Shown: in pieces, positions 6,682-12,699 of the stretch
Layout of the letters: every line of letters begins with the position of its first letter
Numbering within the stretch: position 1 is the stretch's first letter
Origin: Candidatus Eiseniibacteriota bacterium
GTDB lineage: Bacteria > Eisenbacteria > RBG-16-71-46
DNA length: 12,699 nucleotides
Direction of reading: 5' to 3'
NCBI GenBank assembly: GCA_005893365.1
Contig: VBPB01000192.1
Span: 1-12,699 of the forward strand
Made by a program: the position numbers and the translations under genes
The notes under the pieces: generated by a model
Databases searched by the model: none
The model's input: only the letters and a program-made list of their open reading frames with translations
What the model was told of the DNA's origin: nothing

Positions 6682-7673
6682 TAGCTTTGCCGGGCCCGGG
6701 CCCGGCGCGTCGGGATCCGCACCAGGAACACCAGGCCTCCGATCAGACTCACGGCCACCATGACCAGATAGGTCAGGAACTGGAGGGAGAAGGCGTGCGC
6801 CCGGTCCACCCCGACCAGCCCGAACAGGACGATGCCCGCGCCTTCACGCACTCCGATGCCATTGAACGAGATGGGCAGCGAGACTATCACCGCGAGCAAC
6901 GGCACGAAAAGGAAGAAGTAGATGAGCGGGATGTGGAGTCCGAGGGCCCGCGCCACCAGGGCGTGCACCCCGATGCGCGAAACCTGCGTGAGCGCGGCCA
7001 CCGCCAGCAGCCCCGCGACCAGGCCGCGCCGCTCGCGGAAGCCGGCGATGCGCATCGCCAGGTCGTCGAGGTGGGGCCCCAGCCGGCCGAGCCCCACCCG
7101 CTTGAGCGCGCGCTCGCAGGCCGGCAGCGACGCCGGGTGGAACACCGCCCACAGCAGCGTGACGCTGATGGCGAAGAACGCCACCACCGCGAGGTAGACG
7201 AGCGTGAGGTGGAAGCGGTCGATGGCCGGCAGGGTCGTGACCAGGGCGAGCGAGGCGATGGCGACGGTGCCGAGGATGCGGTCCATGAGCACCGCCGAGA
7301 ACGCCGCGGTCTTGGTGGGGCCGTGGCGCGAGGCGTCGGCGACGCGCGCGATGTCGCCGCCGATGCCGGCGGGCAGGAAGTTGTTGAAGAACAGTCCCAC
7401 GTGGTAGTAGGCGCACACCTTCCAGAACGGGATGCGGGTCTCCACCACGTGGAGCAGCCGGCTCCACTGCCAGGCCCCGAGCAGGTTGCTGGCGAACAGC
7501 AGCCCCCACGCTGCCGTCAGCCACTCGTAGCGCACGCCGCGCACGGCGGTGGCGAACTGGTCGAGCGGGATGCGCCGGAACAGGAACAGCAGCAGCCCGA
7601 GGCTGACCAGCGCCTTGGCGCCCACCAGCAGCGCGTGCTTGGGCCCCAGCGCCCCGCCCTCGCGCGCGCTCAC
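6681..7673 (-). CDS. LPG-synthase-type (UPF0104/AglD-like) multi-pass membrane protein
   Basis: An integral membrane protein of 330 residues with about eight hydrophobic segments, matching the lysylphosphatidylglycerol synthase TM family (PF03706). Family signatures: FFNNFLPAGIGGDIARV (95-111), LMDRILGTVA (129-138) and, near the C-terminus, PISFNGIGVREGAG. Members include the membrane half of MprF, which flips a lipid, and AglD-like proteins in archaeal N-glycosylation. There is no catalytic soluble domain here, so a flippase or accessory role for a lipid-linked sugar is a reasonable inference from the company it keeps: a GT4 upstream and a GT-C enzyme downstream. The GTG start overlaps the GT4 stop. 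The protein ends in an Arg/Ala tail encoded by a GC-only palindrome, nine bases before the next gene. Confidence 0.93.
   Translation of the reverse strand: MSAREGGALGPKHALLVGAKALVSLGLLLFLFRRIPLDQFATAVRGVRYEWLTAAWGLLFASNLLGAWQWSRLLHVVETRIPFWKVCAYYHVGLFFNNFLPAGIGGDIARVADASRHGPTKTAAFSAVLMDRILGTVAIASLALVTTLPAIDRFHLTLVYLAVVAFFAISVTLLWAVFHPASLPACERALKRVGLGRLGPHLDDLAMRIAGFRERRGLVAGLLAVAALTQVSRIGVHALVARALGLHIPLIYFFLFVPLLAVIVSLPISFNGIGVREGAGIVLFGLVGVDRAHAFSLQFLTYLVMVAVSLIGGLVFLVRIPTRRARARQS
6689..6706. repeat. Perfect 18-base GC-only palindrome at the end of the membrane-protein gene
   Basis: The sequence GCCGGGCCCGGGCCCGGC is its own reverse complement and could form a seven-pair stem with a four-base loop in RNA. 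It encodes the Arg-Ala-rich C-terminus of the membrane protein and lies about 18 bases upstream of the next gene's start. No U run follows, so it is not a standard terminator. It may simply be GC-rich low-complexity coding sequence. Confidence 0.4.
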
Positions 7674-8863
7674 GCCCGCCCGCCCACCCCGAGGGCGTCG
7701 AGCGACGCGCGGCCGCACGCCGGCCAGGAGAAGCGCTCGGCCCAATGGCGCCCGGCCGCGGCCAGGCGCGCGCGCAGGGCCGGGTCCGCGAGCACGCGCG
7801 CCAGCGCGTCGGCCAGGCGCGCGTCGTCGCCGAAGGGGACCAGCAGCCCGGTCTCGTCGCGGCGCACCGAGTCGCGCAGGCCCGGGCTGTCGGCGGCCAC
7901 CACCGCGGTGCCGCAGGCTCCCGCCTCGACGACGGTGAGCCCCCAGCCCTCCTTGGGCGACGGCTGCACCACCACCCACGCCTCCTGCATCCGCCGAACT
8001 TTCTCCGCGCGCGGGAGGAACCCGAGGAACTCGACCGCCGCCGCGACGCCCAGGCGGTCCGCGGCGCGACGGAGTTGGGACTCGAACGGGCCGTCGCCGA
8101 TCACCTGCAGCCGCGCCCCGGGCACGCGCCCAAGCACGGCGGGGAGTGCGCGCATGACCCAGTCGAGACCCTTGTAGCGGCGCAGCCGGCCCACGAACAG
8201 GATGGTGGGCCGCGCGTGCTTGGCCACCGTCGGGTCGGTGCGATAGACGTCGTGGTCGAGCCCGCAGTGCACCACGGTGATCCGGCCCGCCGCGATGCCG
8301 CGGGCGATCAGGTCGTCGCGCGTGCTCTCGGAGATGACCACGAACCGGGAGCGCCGGTACACCCAGGGGATGAGCGCCTCCAAGGCCACGACGTAGAGCG
8401 CCACCGGGGCGGCGGCCTCGGCGAAGGCCGCGGTGCCGAAGAGGTGGGGCACGATCGCCGCCACCTTGGATCGCGTCCACCAGGGCGTGAGGCATGGGAC
8501 CTTGTTGATGTCCTCGACCACCAGGTCGGGCGGCGGGGCGGCGAGCTCGCGCCTGAGGACCCCGGGCACCACCCCGTTGAAGTTCCACCAGGCGCCGCGC
8601 CGCAGCACGCGGATGCCGCGATGCTCGGACTCCGGCACCCCGCCCGGGAAGCCGCTCGCGAGCCAGGTGACGCGCCAGCCGCGGGCCACCGCTTCGAGCA
8701 GGATCTGCTCCAGGTGCAGCTCGGCGCCGCCGGCCTCGGGATGGGCCATGTCGCGGAAGTTGATCGCCAGCAGGTGCGGGGCCGTCCCGGCCGCGACGGA
8801 GGGTGCCGCCCTCGCCCCGTCCCCGCGCCGTCCGCCGTCCGCGACCGGCCCGGCGCCGCTCAC
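7670..8863 (-). CDS. Family 4 glycosyltransferase (GT-B fold)
   Basis: Retaining glycosyltransferase likely to act at the cytoplasmic membrane on a lipid-linked or surface glycan. In 397 residues it has an N-terminal acceptor domain beginning at LLAINFRDMAHPEAGGAE (31-48), then FVGRLRRYKG at about residue 222 opening the nucleotide-sugar domain, VIGDGP, and the diagnostic E-x7-E segment EGWGLTVVEAGACG at about 303-316, which contacts the donor sugar. GTG at 8863 overlaps the methyltransferase TGA by four bases and is the start I prefer. It leaves a 29-residue Gly/Ala/Arg-rich leader before the first strand, somewhat long for the family. Donor and acceptor are not predictable. The stop overlaps the next gene in another GTGA. 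Confidence 0.93.
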   Translation of the reverse strand: MSGAGPVADGGRRGDGARAAPSVAAGTAPHLLAINFRDMAHPEAGGAELHLEQILLEAVARGWRVTWLASGFPGGVPESEHRGIRVLRRGAWWNFNGVVPGVLRRELAAPPPDLVVEDINKVPCLTPWWTRSKVAAIVPHLFGTAAFAEAAAPVALYVVALEALIPWVYRRSRFVVISESTRDDLIARGIAAGRITVVHCGLDHDVYRTDPTVAKHARPTILFVGRLRRYKGLDWVMRALPAVLGRVPGARLQVIGDGPFESQLRRAADRLGVAAAVEFLGFLPRAEKVRRMQEAWVVVQPSPKEGWGLTVVEAGACGTAVVAADSPGLRDSVRRDETGLLVPFGDDARLADALARVLADPALRARLAAAGRHWAERFSWPACGRASLDALGVGGRA

Positions 8864-9648
8864 GGCCTCTCGGCCACGGTGCCGATGACGTGGCAGGTGT
8901 AGAGCGCCCAGCGGCGGCGGGCGAGCCAGCCGCGCCAGGCGCGCCAGCCCCGCTCCCACGCCTTGGGACCGCGCGGCTCGAGCGGCAGGCGCACGCCCAG
9001 CGTGCGCTTGAGCCCCTCGCGCAGCACGCGGTACCAGAGCGCGGGCACCATCCAGTCGCCGTAGGTGCGCCGCACCGTGAGCCCCGCCTCGCGCAGCCGC
9101 GCCTCGAGGGCACCCGGCGTGAACTGCGTCTCCCAGCCGGCGAACCAGGCGTCGAACGCGATCAGCATCTGCTTCATGAGCGTGTACGGATGCACGGTCT
9201 GCGGCACGTCGACGACCACCCGCCCGCCGTGGCGCGTCACGCGCGCGTTCTCGCGCAGCAGCGGCATCGGGTCGCGGAAGTGCTCGAGCAGGCCCTGATG
9301 GAACACCACCGCGAAGGCGCCCTCGCGGAACGGCATCGCCAGGGCGTCGGCCCGCACCAGGTGCACGGTGAGCCCCTGGGCCTGGGCCTGCTCGCGCACC
9401 AGGGCGAGCGAGGCCGGCGAGTAGTCGAGCACGACCCCGGTGGCCCCCGCCCGCACCAGCCCGAGCGTGTCGCGGCCCGAGCCCGCGCCCACCTCGAGCA
9501 CGGCCTGGCCCGCGACCGCGCCGTCGCTCAGGATCTCGCGCTTGAGCCGATCCCCGGTCGAGTAGGTCTCCTCGATGCGCGGATGGCCACGCCAGTAGGA
9601 TTCCCAGTGGTGGAGCGTGGACGCCCGCGCCACCGCTACTCGCCCCAC
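8860..9648 (-). CDS. Class I SAM-dependent methyltransferase
   Basis: A Rossmann-fold methyltransferase of the Methyltransf_11/25 type, 262 residues. Motif I is VLEVGAGSG (50-58); the acidic residue binding the SAM ribose is D75 in VVLDYS; RADALAMPF (99-107) and FHQGLLEHFRDP (116-127) are motifs II-III. The C-terminal third, rich in Trp and Arg (ERGWRAWRGWLARRRW), could sit against a membrane, which would suit a lipid or glycan substrate, but this is inference. The start is uncertain: GTG at 9648 overlaps the phosphoesterase stop by 13 bases, while GTG at 9633, just after that stop, would drop five residues and lose nothing conserved. The TGA overlaps the next gene's GTG by four bases. Its place at the head of the glycosyltransferase run hints at glycan or lipid-carrier methylation; the substrate cannot be read from sequence. 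Confidence 0.88.
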   Translation of the reverse strand: MGRVAVARASTLHHWESYWRGHPRIEETYSTGDRLKREILSDGAVAGQAVLEVGAGSGRDTLGLVRAGATGVVLDYSPASLALVREQAQAQGLTVHLVRADALAMPFREGAFAVVFHQGLLEHFRDPMPLLRENARVTRHGGRVVVDVPQTVHPYTLMKQMLIAFDAWFAGWETQFTPGALEARLREAGLTVRRTYGDWMVPALWYRVLREGLKRTLGVRLPLEPRGPKAWERGWRAWRGWLARRRWALYTCHVIGTVAERP

Positions 9649-10346
9649 TGCAGTCGGTCGGCCAGGAAGCGCGGCAGCCCCGCGTCGACGATGCGCTTCA
9701 TCGCGCCCGCCAGGTCGTACTCGAGCCGGACGTGGCGCAGCACGCGCTCGAGGTCGTCGTAGAGCAGATAGCCGGCGCGCGGGTCACCGTCGCGCGGCTG
9801 GCCCACGCTGGCCACGTTGACCAGATAGCGGTGCCCCTTCTCGAGCCGGACCTCGGGCGTGCGCGTGTAGCGCACGCGGTCCTCGTGGCGGTCGAACACG
9901 CCGGGGTAGTGCGAGTGGCCGATGAAGCACACCGTCTCCTGGAACGCGTCCATCTCGACGCGCGCCTCGACCGGCGAGAGCACGTAGTGCCAGTTCTCGG
10001 GCTCGGCGGGCGAGGCGTGCACCAGCAGCGCATCGCGCCACCGCACCGAGAACGGGAGGTTCGCCAGGAACTCGCGGTTCTCGGGGGTGAGCGTGGTCTC
10101 GGTCCAGGTCGCCGCCGCCGCCGCGTTGGAGTTGAAGTAGGTGAGGCGCAGCTTGCCGATCGCCGCCAGGTCGTGATTGCCCACCACCGCGTGCTCGATC
10201 ATCGGGCGCAGCCGGTCGATGCACTCGTTGGGCGAGGCGCCGTAGCCCACGAAGTCGCCCAGGCAGACGATGCTGGCCGGACGATGCGGGGCGATGTCGG
10301 CGAGCACCGCCTCGAGCGCCTCCAGGTTGCCGTGGATGTCGGACAC
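9636..10346 (-). CDS. Calcineurin-like metallophosphoesterase (YfcE/MJ0936-type)
   Basis: Two-metal phosphoesterase of the short bacterial/archaeal type. All core motifs are visible: SDIHGN at the extreme N-terminus (D3, H5), GDFVGYG (30-36), GNHD (56-59), VHAS with H110, and GHSH (143-146). With 236 residues it is the usual size, but the first beta strand normally preceding D-x-H is missing if translation starts at the GTG at 10346. The in-frame codons just upstream read A-P-I, which would complete the strand, yet an in-frame TGA at 10398-10400 blocks extension and the 17 codons between contain no ATG, GTG or TTG. No Shine-Dalgarno is seen at the GTG. Substrate unknown: phosphodiesterase, nucleotidase and Ap4A hydrolase activities occur in the family. 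The stop overlaps the methyltransferase start by 13 bases. Confidence 0.85.
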   Translation of the reverse strand: MSDIHGNLEALEAVLADIAPHRPASIVCLGDFVGYGASPNECIDRLRPMIEHAVVGNHDLAAIGKLRLTYFNSNAAAAATWTETTLTPENREFLANLPFSVRWRDALLVHASPAEPENWHYVLSPVEARVEMDAFQETVCFIGHSHYPGVFDRHEDRVRYTRTPEVRLEKGHRYLVNVASVGQPRDGDPRAGYLLYDDLERVLRHVRLEYDLAGAMKRIVDAGLPRFLADRLQWGE

Positions 10347-10759
10347 GATGGGCGCGCGGCGCGGTCGAGGACACCGTTGACGAACCGACCTGACTCCTCA
10401 CCACCGTACCGCCTGGCGATCTCGATCGCCTCATCCAGCACGACGCGCACCGGCGTCCCGGGCCGACCGATCAGCTCGGCGATGGCGATGCGCAGCACGG
10501 AGCGGTCGGTGGCGGCGAGCCGCTCCAGCTCCCAGTGCTGCGCCGCCTGCCGGATGCGGTCGTCCACCTCGTCGCCGCGGCCGCGCAGCACCGCCAGCAC
10601 GTCATCCACCAGCGCCTTCTGATCCTCGCTCAGCCGCCCCTCCCCGCCTTCGTCCAGGGGTTGGGCGGCGAGGGGCTCGGCCATCACGTCCGCCTGGTAG
10701 GCGAGCCGGAAGGCGACCTCGCGCGCCCGCCGCCGCGCCGTCGGGGTCGGGGCGGTCAT
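10199..10759 (-). CDS. nusB: NusB transcription antitermination factor, with an unusual 3' overlap
   Basis: NusB binds NusE (S10) and boxA RNA in antitermination complexes on rRNA operons. The family pattern is clear: RRRAREVAFRLAYQAD at 9-24, ATDRSVLRIAIAELIGRPGTP at 83-103, VVLDEAIEIARRYGGEESG at 106-124, and RFVNGVLDRAAR at 125-136, where NusB proteins normally end. There is no stop there. The frame stays open for 50 more residues (137-186), running out of frame through the start of the phosphoesterase gene to a TGA at 10199-10201. That tail (PSCPTSTATWRR...) looks like non-coding-frame sequence. Either NusB really has a junk tail and a 148-base overlap, or there is an indel or fusion at about 10350-10372. 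The start ATG sits in an ATGA overlap with ribH; the ribH-nusB order is very common in bacteria. Confidence 0.9.
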   Translation of the reverse strand: MTAPTPTARRRAREVAFRLAYQADVMAEPLAAQPLDEGGEGRLSEDQKALVDDVLAVLRGRGDEVDDRIRQAAQHWELERLAATDRSVLRIAIAELIGRPGTPVRVVLDEAIEIARRYGGEESGRFVNGVLDRAARPSCPTSTATWRRSRRCSPTSPRIVRPASSAWATSWATAPRPTSASTGCAR

Positions 10760-11229
10760 CGCGCCTCCAGCTGCCGGCGCAGCGCCGCCATCTGCACCGC
10801 GGCCAGCGCCACCTCGGCGCCGCGGTTGCCGATCGCACCCCCGGTGCGCGCCGCCACCTGGGCCGCGTCGTGCGCCGCCAGCAGGCCGTTCAGCACCGGC
10901 ACGCCGGTCTCGAGCCCCACGCGCATCAGGCCTTGGGACGCGCTCTCGGCCACCAGCCGGAAGTGCTCGGTCTCGCCGCGGATGACCACGCCGAACGCCA
11001 GGACCGCGTCGTAGCGTCCCGAGCGCGCCGCCCAGCGGCAGCCGAGCGGCAGCTCGAAGGAGCCCGGCACCCACATCACCTCGACGTCGGCCGCCGCCGC
11101 ACCCCTAAGTTCGAGCGTCTCGCGCGCGGCGTCCACCAGGCGGCGCACGTAGGGTTCGTTGAACCGCGAGGCCACCAGGCAGTACCGGTGGCCATGCGCG
11201 TCGTGCCCGGGCTTCACCTCGGCGGCCAT
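10756..11229 (-). CDS. ribH: 6,7-dimethyl-8-ribityllumazine synthase
   Basis: Condenses the RibB product with the pyrimidine made from the RibA branch, giving the lumazine that riboflavin synthase uses; members assemble into pentamers or 60-subunit shells. The 157 residues match the family length. Visible features: the SRFNE segment (21-25) with the substrate-stacking Phe, WVPGSFELPLG (53-63), GVVIRGETEHF (80-90) with His89 as the likely catalytic histidine, and GNRGAEVA (134-141) near the C-terminus. The stretch that usually reads like TTDT/TTEN is GLLAAHDAAQV here, a mild divergence that may not matter. The ATG overlaps the ribBA TGA by one base, and the stop overlaps the nusB start by four, so it is almost certainly co-translated with both. 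Confidence 0.95.
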   Translation of the reverse strand: MAAEVKPGHDAHGHRYCLVASRFNEPYVRRLVDAARETLELRGAAAADVEVMWVPGSFELPLGCRWAARSGRYDAVLAFGVVIRGETEHFRLVAESASQGLMRVGLETGVPVLNGLLAAHDAAQVAARTGGAIGNRGAEVALAAVQMAALRRQLEAR

Positions 11230-12662
11230 CAGGTCTCCCCCAGCTTGAGATCGAGCAGGTGCCCGAGCTTGTCCCGTTTGGTCGCCAGGTAGCGGCGGTT
11301 GTGCGCGGTGGGCTTGATCCGGATCGGCACGCGCCGCACGATCGAGAGCCCGTGCGCCTCGAGCCCGATCAGCTTCCTCGGGTTGTTGGTGAGCAGCTCG
11401 ATCTCCCGCACCCCGAGGTCCGCCAGGATCTGGGCCCCGATGCCGTAGTCGCGCAGGTCGGCAGGGTACCCGAGCCGGACGTTCGCCTCCACCGTGTCGA
11501 GCCCCTGGTCCTGAAGCGCGTAGGCCTTGAGCTTGGCGGCGAGCCCGATCCCGCGCCCCTCCTGGCGCAGGTAGAGCAGCACGCCGCGCCCGCGCCTGGC
11601 GATGGCGCGCAGCGCGGCATGGAGCTGCTCGCCGCAGTCGCAGCGCTGCGAGCCCAGCACGTCGCCGGTCAGGCACTGCGAGTGGACGCGGACCAGCACC
11701 GGTCCGCCGCCCTTGAGCCGGCCCTTCACCAGCGCCAGGTGATGGTCGCCTTCCAGCTTGCACTGGTAGAGGTGGAGCGTGAAGTCGCCCTCGGGTGTCG
11801 GCAGCGGCACCTGCACCACCCGCTCGACCAGCACCTCGCGGCGGCGGCGCCAGGCGATCAGGTCGCCGATGGTGAGGATGCCGAGGCCGTGACGCCTGGC
11901 GAAGCGCACGAGCTGCGGGATCCGCGCCATGCGCCCGGTCTCGGTCAGGATCTCGCACAGGCCGCCCACCGGCCGGAGCCCGGCCAGCTCGCACAGGTCC
12001 GGCGCCGCCTCGGTGTGGCCGGCCCGGCGCAGCACGCCGCCCGGCACCGCGCGCAGCGGGAAGATGTGGCCGGGGCGCACCAGGTCGGTCGAGCGCGTAC
12101 GCGGCGAGGCCAGGGCGCGCAGGGTGCGGGCGCGGTCGAAGGCCGAGGTCCCGGTCGAGGTGCCGCGGCGGGCGTCCACCGACTCGGTGAACGGCGTGCC
12201 GAAGCGCGAGCTGTTCTCGCTGACCATGAGCCGCAGGCCCAGCCGCTCGGCGATCTCGGGCGACATCGGCGCGCACAGGATGCCGCGCCCGTGCTTGAGC
12301 GCGAAGTTGACGGTCTCGGGCGTCGCCTTCTCGGCCGCGAACACCAAGTCGCCCTCGTTCTCGCGCCGGGCGTCGTCGACCACCACGATCATCTTGCCGG
12401 CGCGGATGCGGCGCAGCGACTCCTCGACCGTGATGAACACCGGGTCGCGCCCGTTCACGGCCGGCCGCGCGCGGCGCGTGGTGCGTTGAGTGGTGCGTTG
12501 AGCGGTCGCGCGCGGGGTGGTGCGTTGAGTGGCGCGACGGGTGGCGCGTTGAGTGGTGCGTTGAGTCGTGCGTCGGGTGGCGCGTTGGGTTGCGCGTCGG
12601 GTGGTGCGTTGAGTCGTGCGTTGAGTGGGGCGACGAGGCGGGCGCCTGGTCCGCCGCTTCAT
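11229..12662 (-). CDS. ribBA: RibBA: 3,4-dihydroxy-2-butanone-4-phosphate synthase / GTP cyclohydrolase II
   Basis: Bifunctional cytoplasmic enzyme that starts both branches of riboflavin synthesis: it makes the four-carbon unit from ribulose 5-phosphate and opens GTP. The 477 residues hold a RibB domain at about 76-275 and a RibA domain at about 280-477. RibB shows the acidic loop DDARRENEGDL (96-106), FTESVDARRG, and RPGHIFPLRA followed by RAGHTEAA. RibA shows the zinc cysteines C330, C341 and C343 (HSQCLTGD...RCDCGEQ), LRQEGRGIGL, LRDYGIGAQIL and TNNPRK. Both halves look catalytically intact. Odd: residues 1-75, before the first RibB strand, are a basic low-complexity tail built from about 13 four-residue repeats (TQRT/TRRA type), absent from ordinary RibBA proteins of about 400 residues. 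A strong ribosome binding site supports the ATG at 12662. The stop overlaps the ribH start by one base (TGATG). Confidence 0.96.
   Translation of the reverse strand: MKRRTRRPPRRPTQRTTQRTTRRATQRATRRTTQRTTQRATRRATQRTTPRATAQRTTQRTTRRARPAVNGRDPVFITVEESLRRIRAGKMIVVVDDARRENEGDLVFAAEKATPETVNFALKHGRGILCAPMSPEIAERLGLRLMVSENSSRFGTPFTESVDARRGTSTGTSAFDRARTLRALASPRTRSTDLVRPGHIFPLRAVPGGVLRRAGHTEAAPDLCELAGLRPVGGLCEILTETGRMARIPQLVRFARRHGLGILTIGDLIAWRRRREVLVERVVQVPLPTPEGDFTLHLYQCKLEGDHHLALVKGRLKGGGPVLVRVHSQCLTGDVLGSQRCDCGEQLHAALRAIARRGRGVLLYLRQEGRGIGLAAKLKAYALQDQGLDTVEANVRLGYPADLRDYGIGAQILADLGVREIELLTNNPRKLIGLEAHGLSIVRRVPIRIKPTAHNRRYLATKRDKLGHLLDLKLGET
12468..12626 (-). repeat. 12-base tandem repeat (minisatellite) inside the ribBA 5' end
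   Basis: About 13 imperfect copies of a 12-base unit, coding strand ACT-CAA-CGC-ACC, encode T-Q-R-T with T-R-R-A, T-Q-R-A, T-R-R-T and T-P-R-A variants (residues 13-65). One copy carries an extra codon (T-A-Q-R-T), so every length change keeps the frame. The codons ACT and CAA are AT-richer than the GC-loaded codons of the neighbouring genes, which suggests recent local expansion by slippage rather than old coding sequence. The repeats are contiguous without spacers, so this is not a CRISPR array. Confidence 0.9.
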
Positions 12663-12699
12663 GCCGGCCTCCTCGCGACCGCGCCGTCGTCCAGCAGTC
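12659..12699 (-). CDS. 3' end of an upstream gene (possibly riboflavin synthase), partial
   Basis: Only the last 12 codons and a TGA stop are in the window. The frame reads L-L-D-D-G-A-V-A-R-R-P-A-stop, and the TGA overlaps the ribBA ATG in an ATGA arrangement. That is the same coupling seen at most other junctions here, which is the main reason to believe in it. Riboflavin synthase (ribE) often precedes ribBA-ribH, and a short polar tail would fit, but there is too little sequence to identify the family. The ribE identity is a guess from gene order; the reading frame itself is moderately supported. Confidence 0.45.
   Translation of the reverse strand, partial: LLDDGAVARRPA
12668..12674 (-). 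promoter_or_regulatory. Shine-Dalgarno site of ribBA
   Basis: The minus strand reads GAGGAGG followed by five bases and then ATG at 12662. This is one of the best ribosome binding sites in the window. It decides the start of ribBA: the repeat-encoded basic tail is translated. The in-frame GTG at 12458, closer to the conserved domain, has no such site in front of it. Confidence 0.8.

Noticed and set aside
4815..8177. A 1120-codon open frame on the plus strand, rich in Glu, Arg, His and Gln
   Set aside because: It lies antisense to four well-supported genes, has no recognisable domain, and its composition is what the complement of GC-rich membrane-protein codons yields. Long antisense frames are expected at this GC content.
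10756..12276. A 506-codon minus-strand frame ending in lumazine synthase, suggesting a fusion
   Set aside because: The first 349 codons are the out-of-frame shadow of ribBA. The real ribH start is the ATG at 11229, in a one-base overlap with the ribBA stop, and the family length of about 157 residues fits.
12438..12458. GTG codons at 12458 and 12440 as the true ribBA start, leaving the repeat untranslated
   Set aside because: Neither has a ribosome site, whereas the ATG at 12662 has GAGGAGG at five bases and an ATGA overlap with the upstream frame. I keep the long form, though a shorter one cannot be fully excluded.
12468..12626. The tandem repeat as a CRISPR array
   Set aside because: Units are 12 bases, contiguous, lack spacers and lie in frame within a coding sequence.
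12659..12699. An FMN riboswitch or promoter upstream of ribBA
   Set aside because: Only 37 bases are visible and they read as the end of another gene. Any riboswitch would be further upstream, outside the window.

Overview
The window is one dense, GC-rich (roughly 70 % by eye) stretch in which every gene I can support lies on the minus strand and is read from right to left. The longest stretch without a gene is about 21 bases (313-333). Most junctions are 1-13 base stop/start overlaps (ATGA, GTGA or TGATG), so this looks like one long translationally coupled operon that enters from beyond the right edge and leaves past the left edge. I see no rRNA, tRNA, CRISPR array, insertion sequence, promoter or convincing terminator. 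High GC, many GTG starts and this mix of families suggest an uncultured bacterium of an FCB-type phylum (Eisenbacteria-like, Gemmatimonadota-like or similar). That is an inference from style, not a database result.

Right part (about 9636-12699): riboflavin genes and housekeeping. A 3' scrap of an upstream gene overlaps ribBA by four bases. RibBA carries a strange N-terminal tail encoded by a 12-base tandem repeat. Then come ribH (lumazine synthase), nusB and a small metallophosphoesterase. The nusB/phosphoesterase junction is irregular: nusB has no stop at the normal end of the family, and the phosphoesterase lacks a good start.

Middle part (about 4061-9648): a SAM-dependent methyltransferase, a GT4 glycosyltransferase, an LPG-synthase-type multi-pass membrane protein, and a large DUF2723 (TMEM260-like, GT-C fold) membrane protein with a C-terminal TPR region. 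The last reads as two pieces because of an apparent one-base insertion near 4766.

Left part (1-4053): an NAD-dependent sugar epimerase/dehydratase, a DPM1/GtrB-like GT2 with two C-terminal membrane helices, a heptose-1-phosphate guanylyltransferase-like nucleotidyltransferase (HddC-like), a heptose-7-phosphate kinase-like GHMP kinase (HddA-like), and the first 104 residues of a second GT4 glycosyltransferase cut by the window edge.

Together the left and middle parts look like a surface-glycan or protein-glycosylation module: sugar nucleotide supply (kinase, nucleotidyltransferase, epimerase), transfer to a lipid carrier (GT2), further glycosyl transfer (two GT4s), and a GT-C enzyme that could use the lipid-linked sugar outside the membrane. 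Its coupling downstream of ribBA-ribH-nusB gives a shared transcript but not necessarily a shared function.
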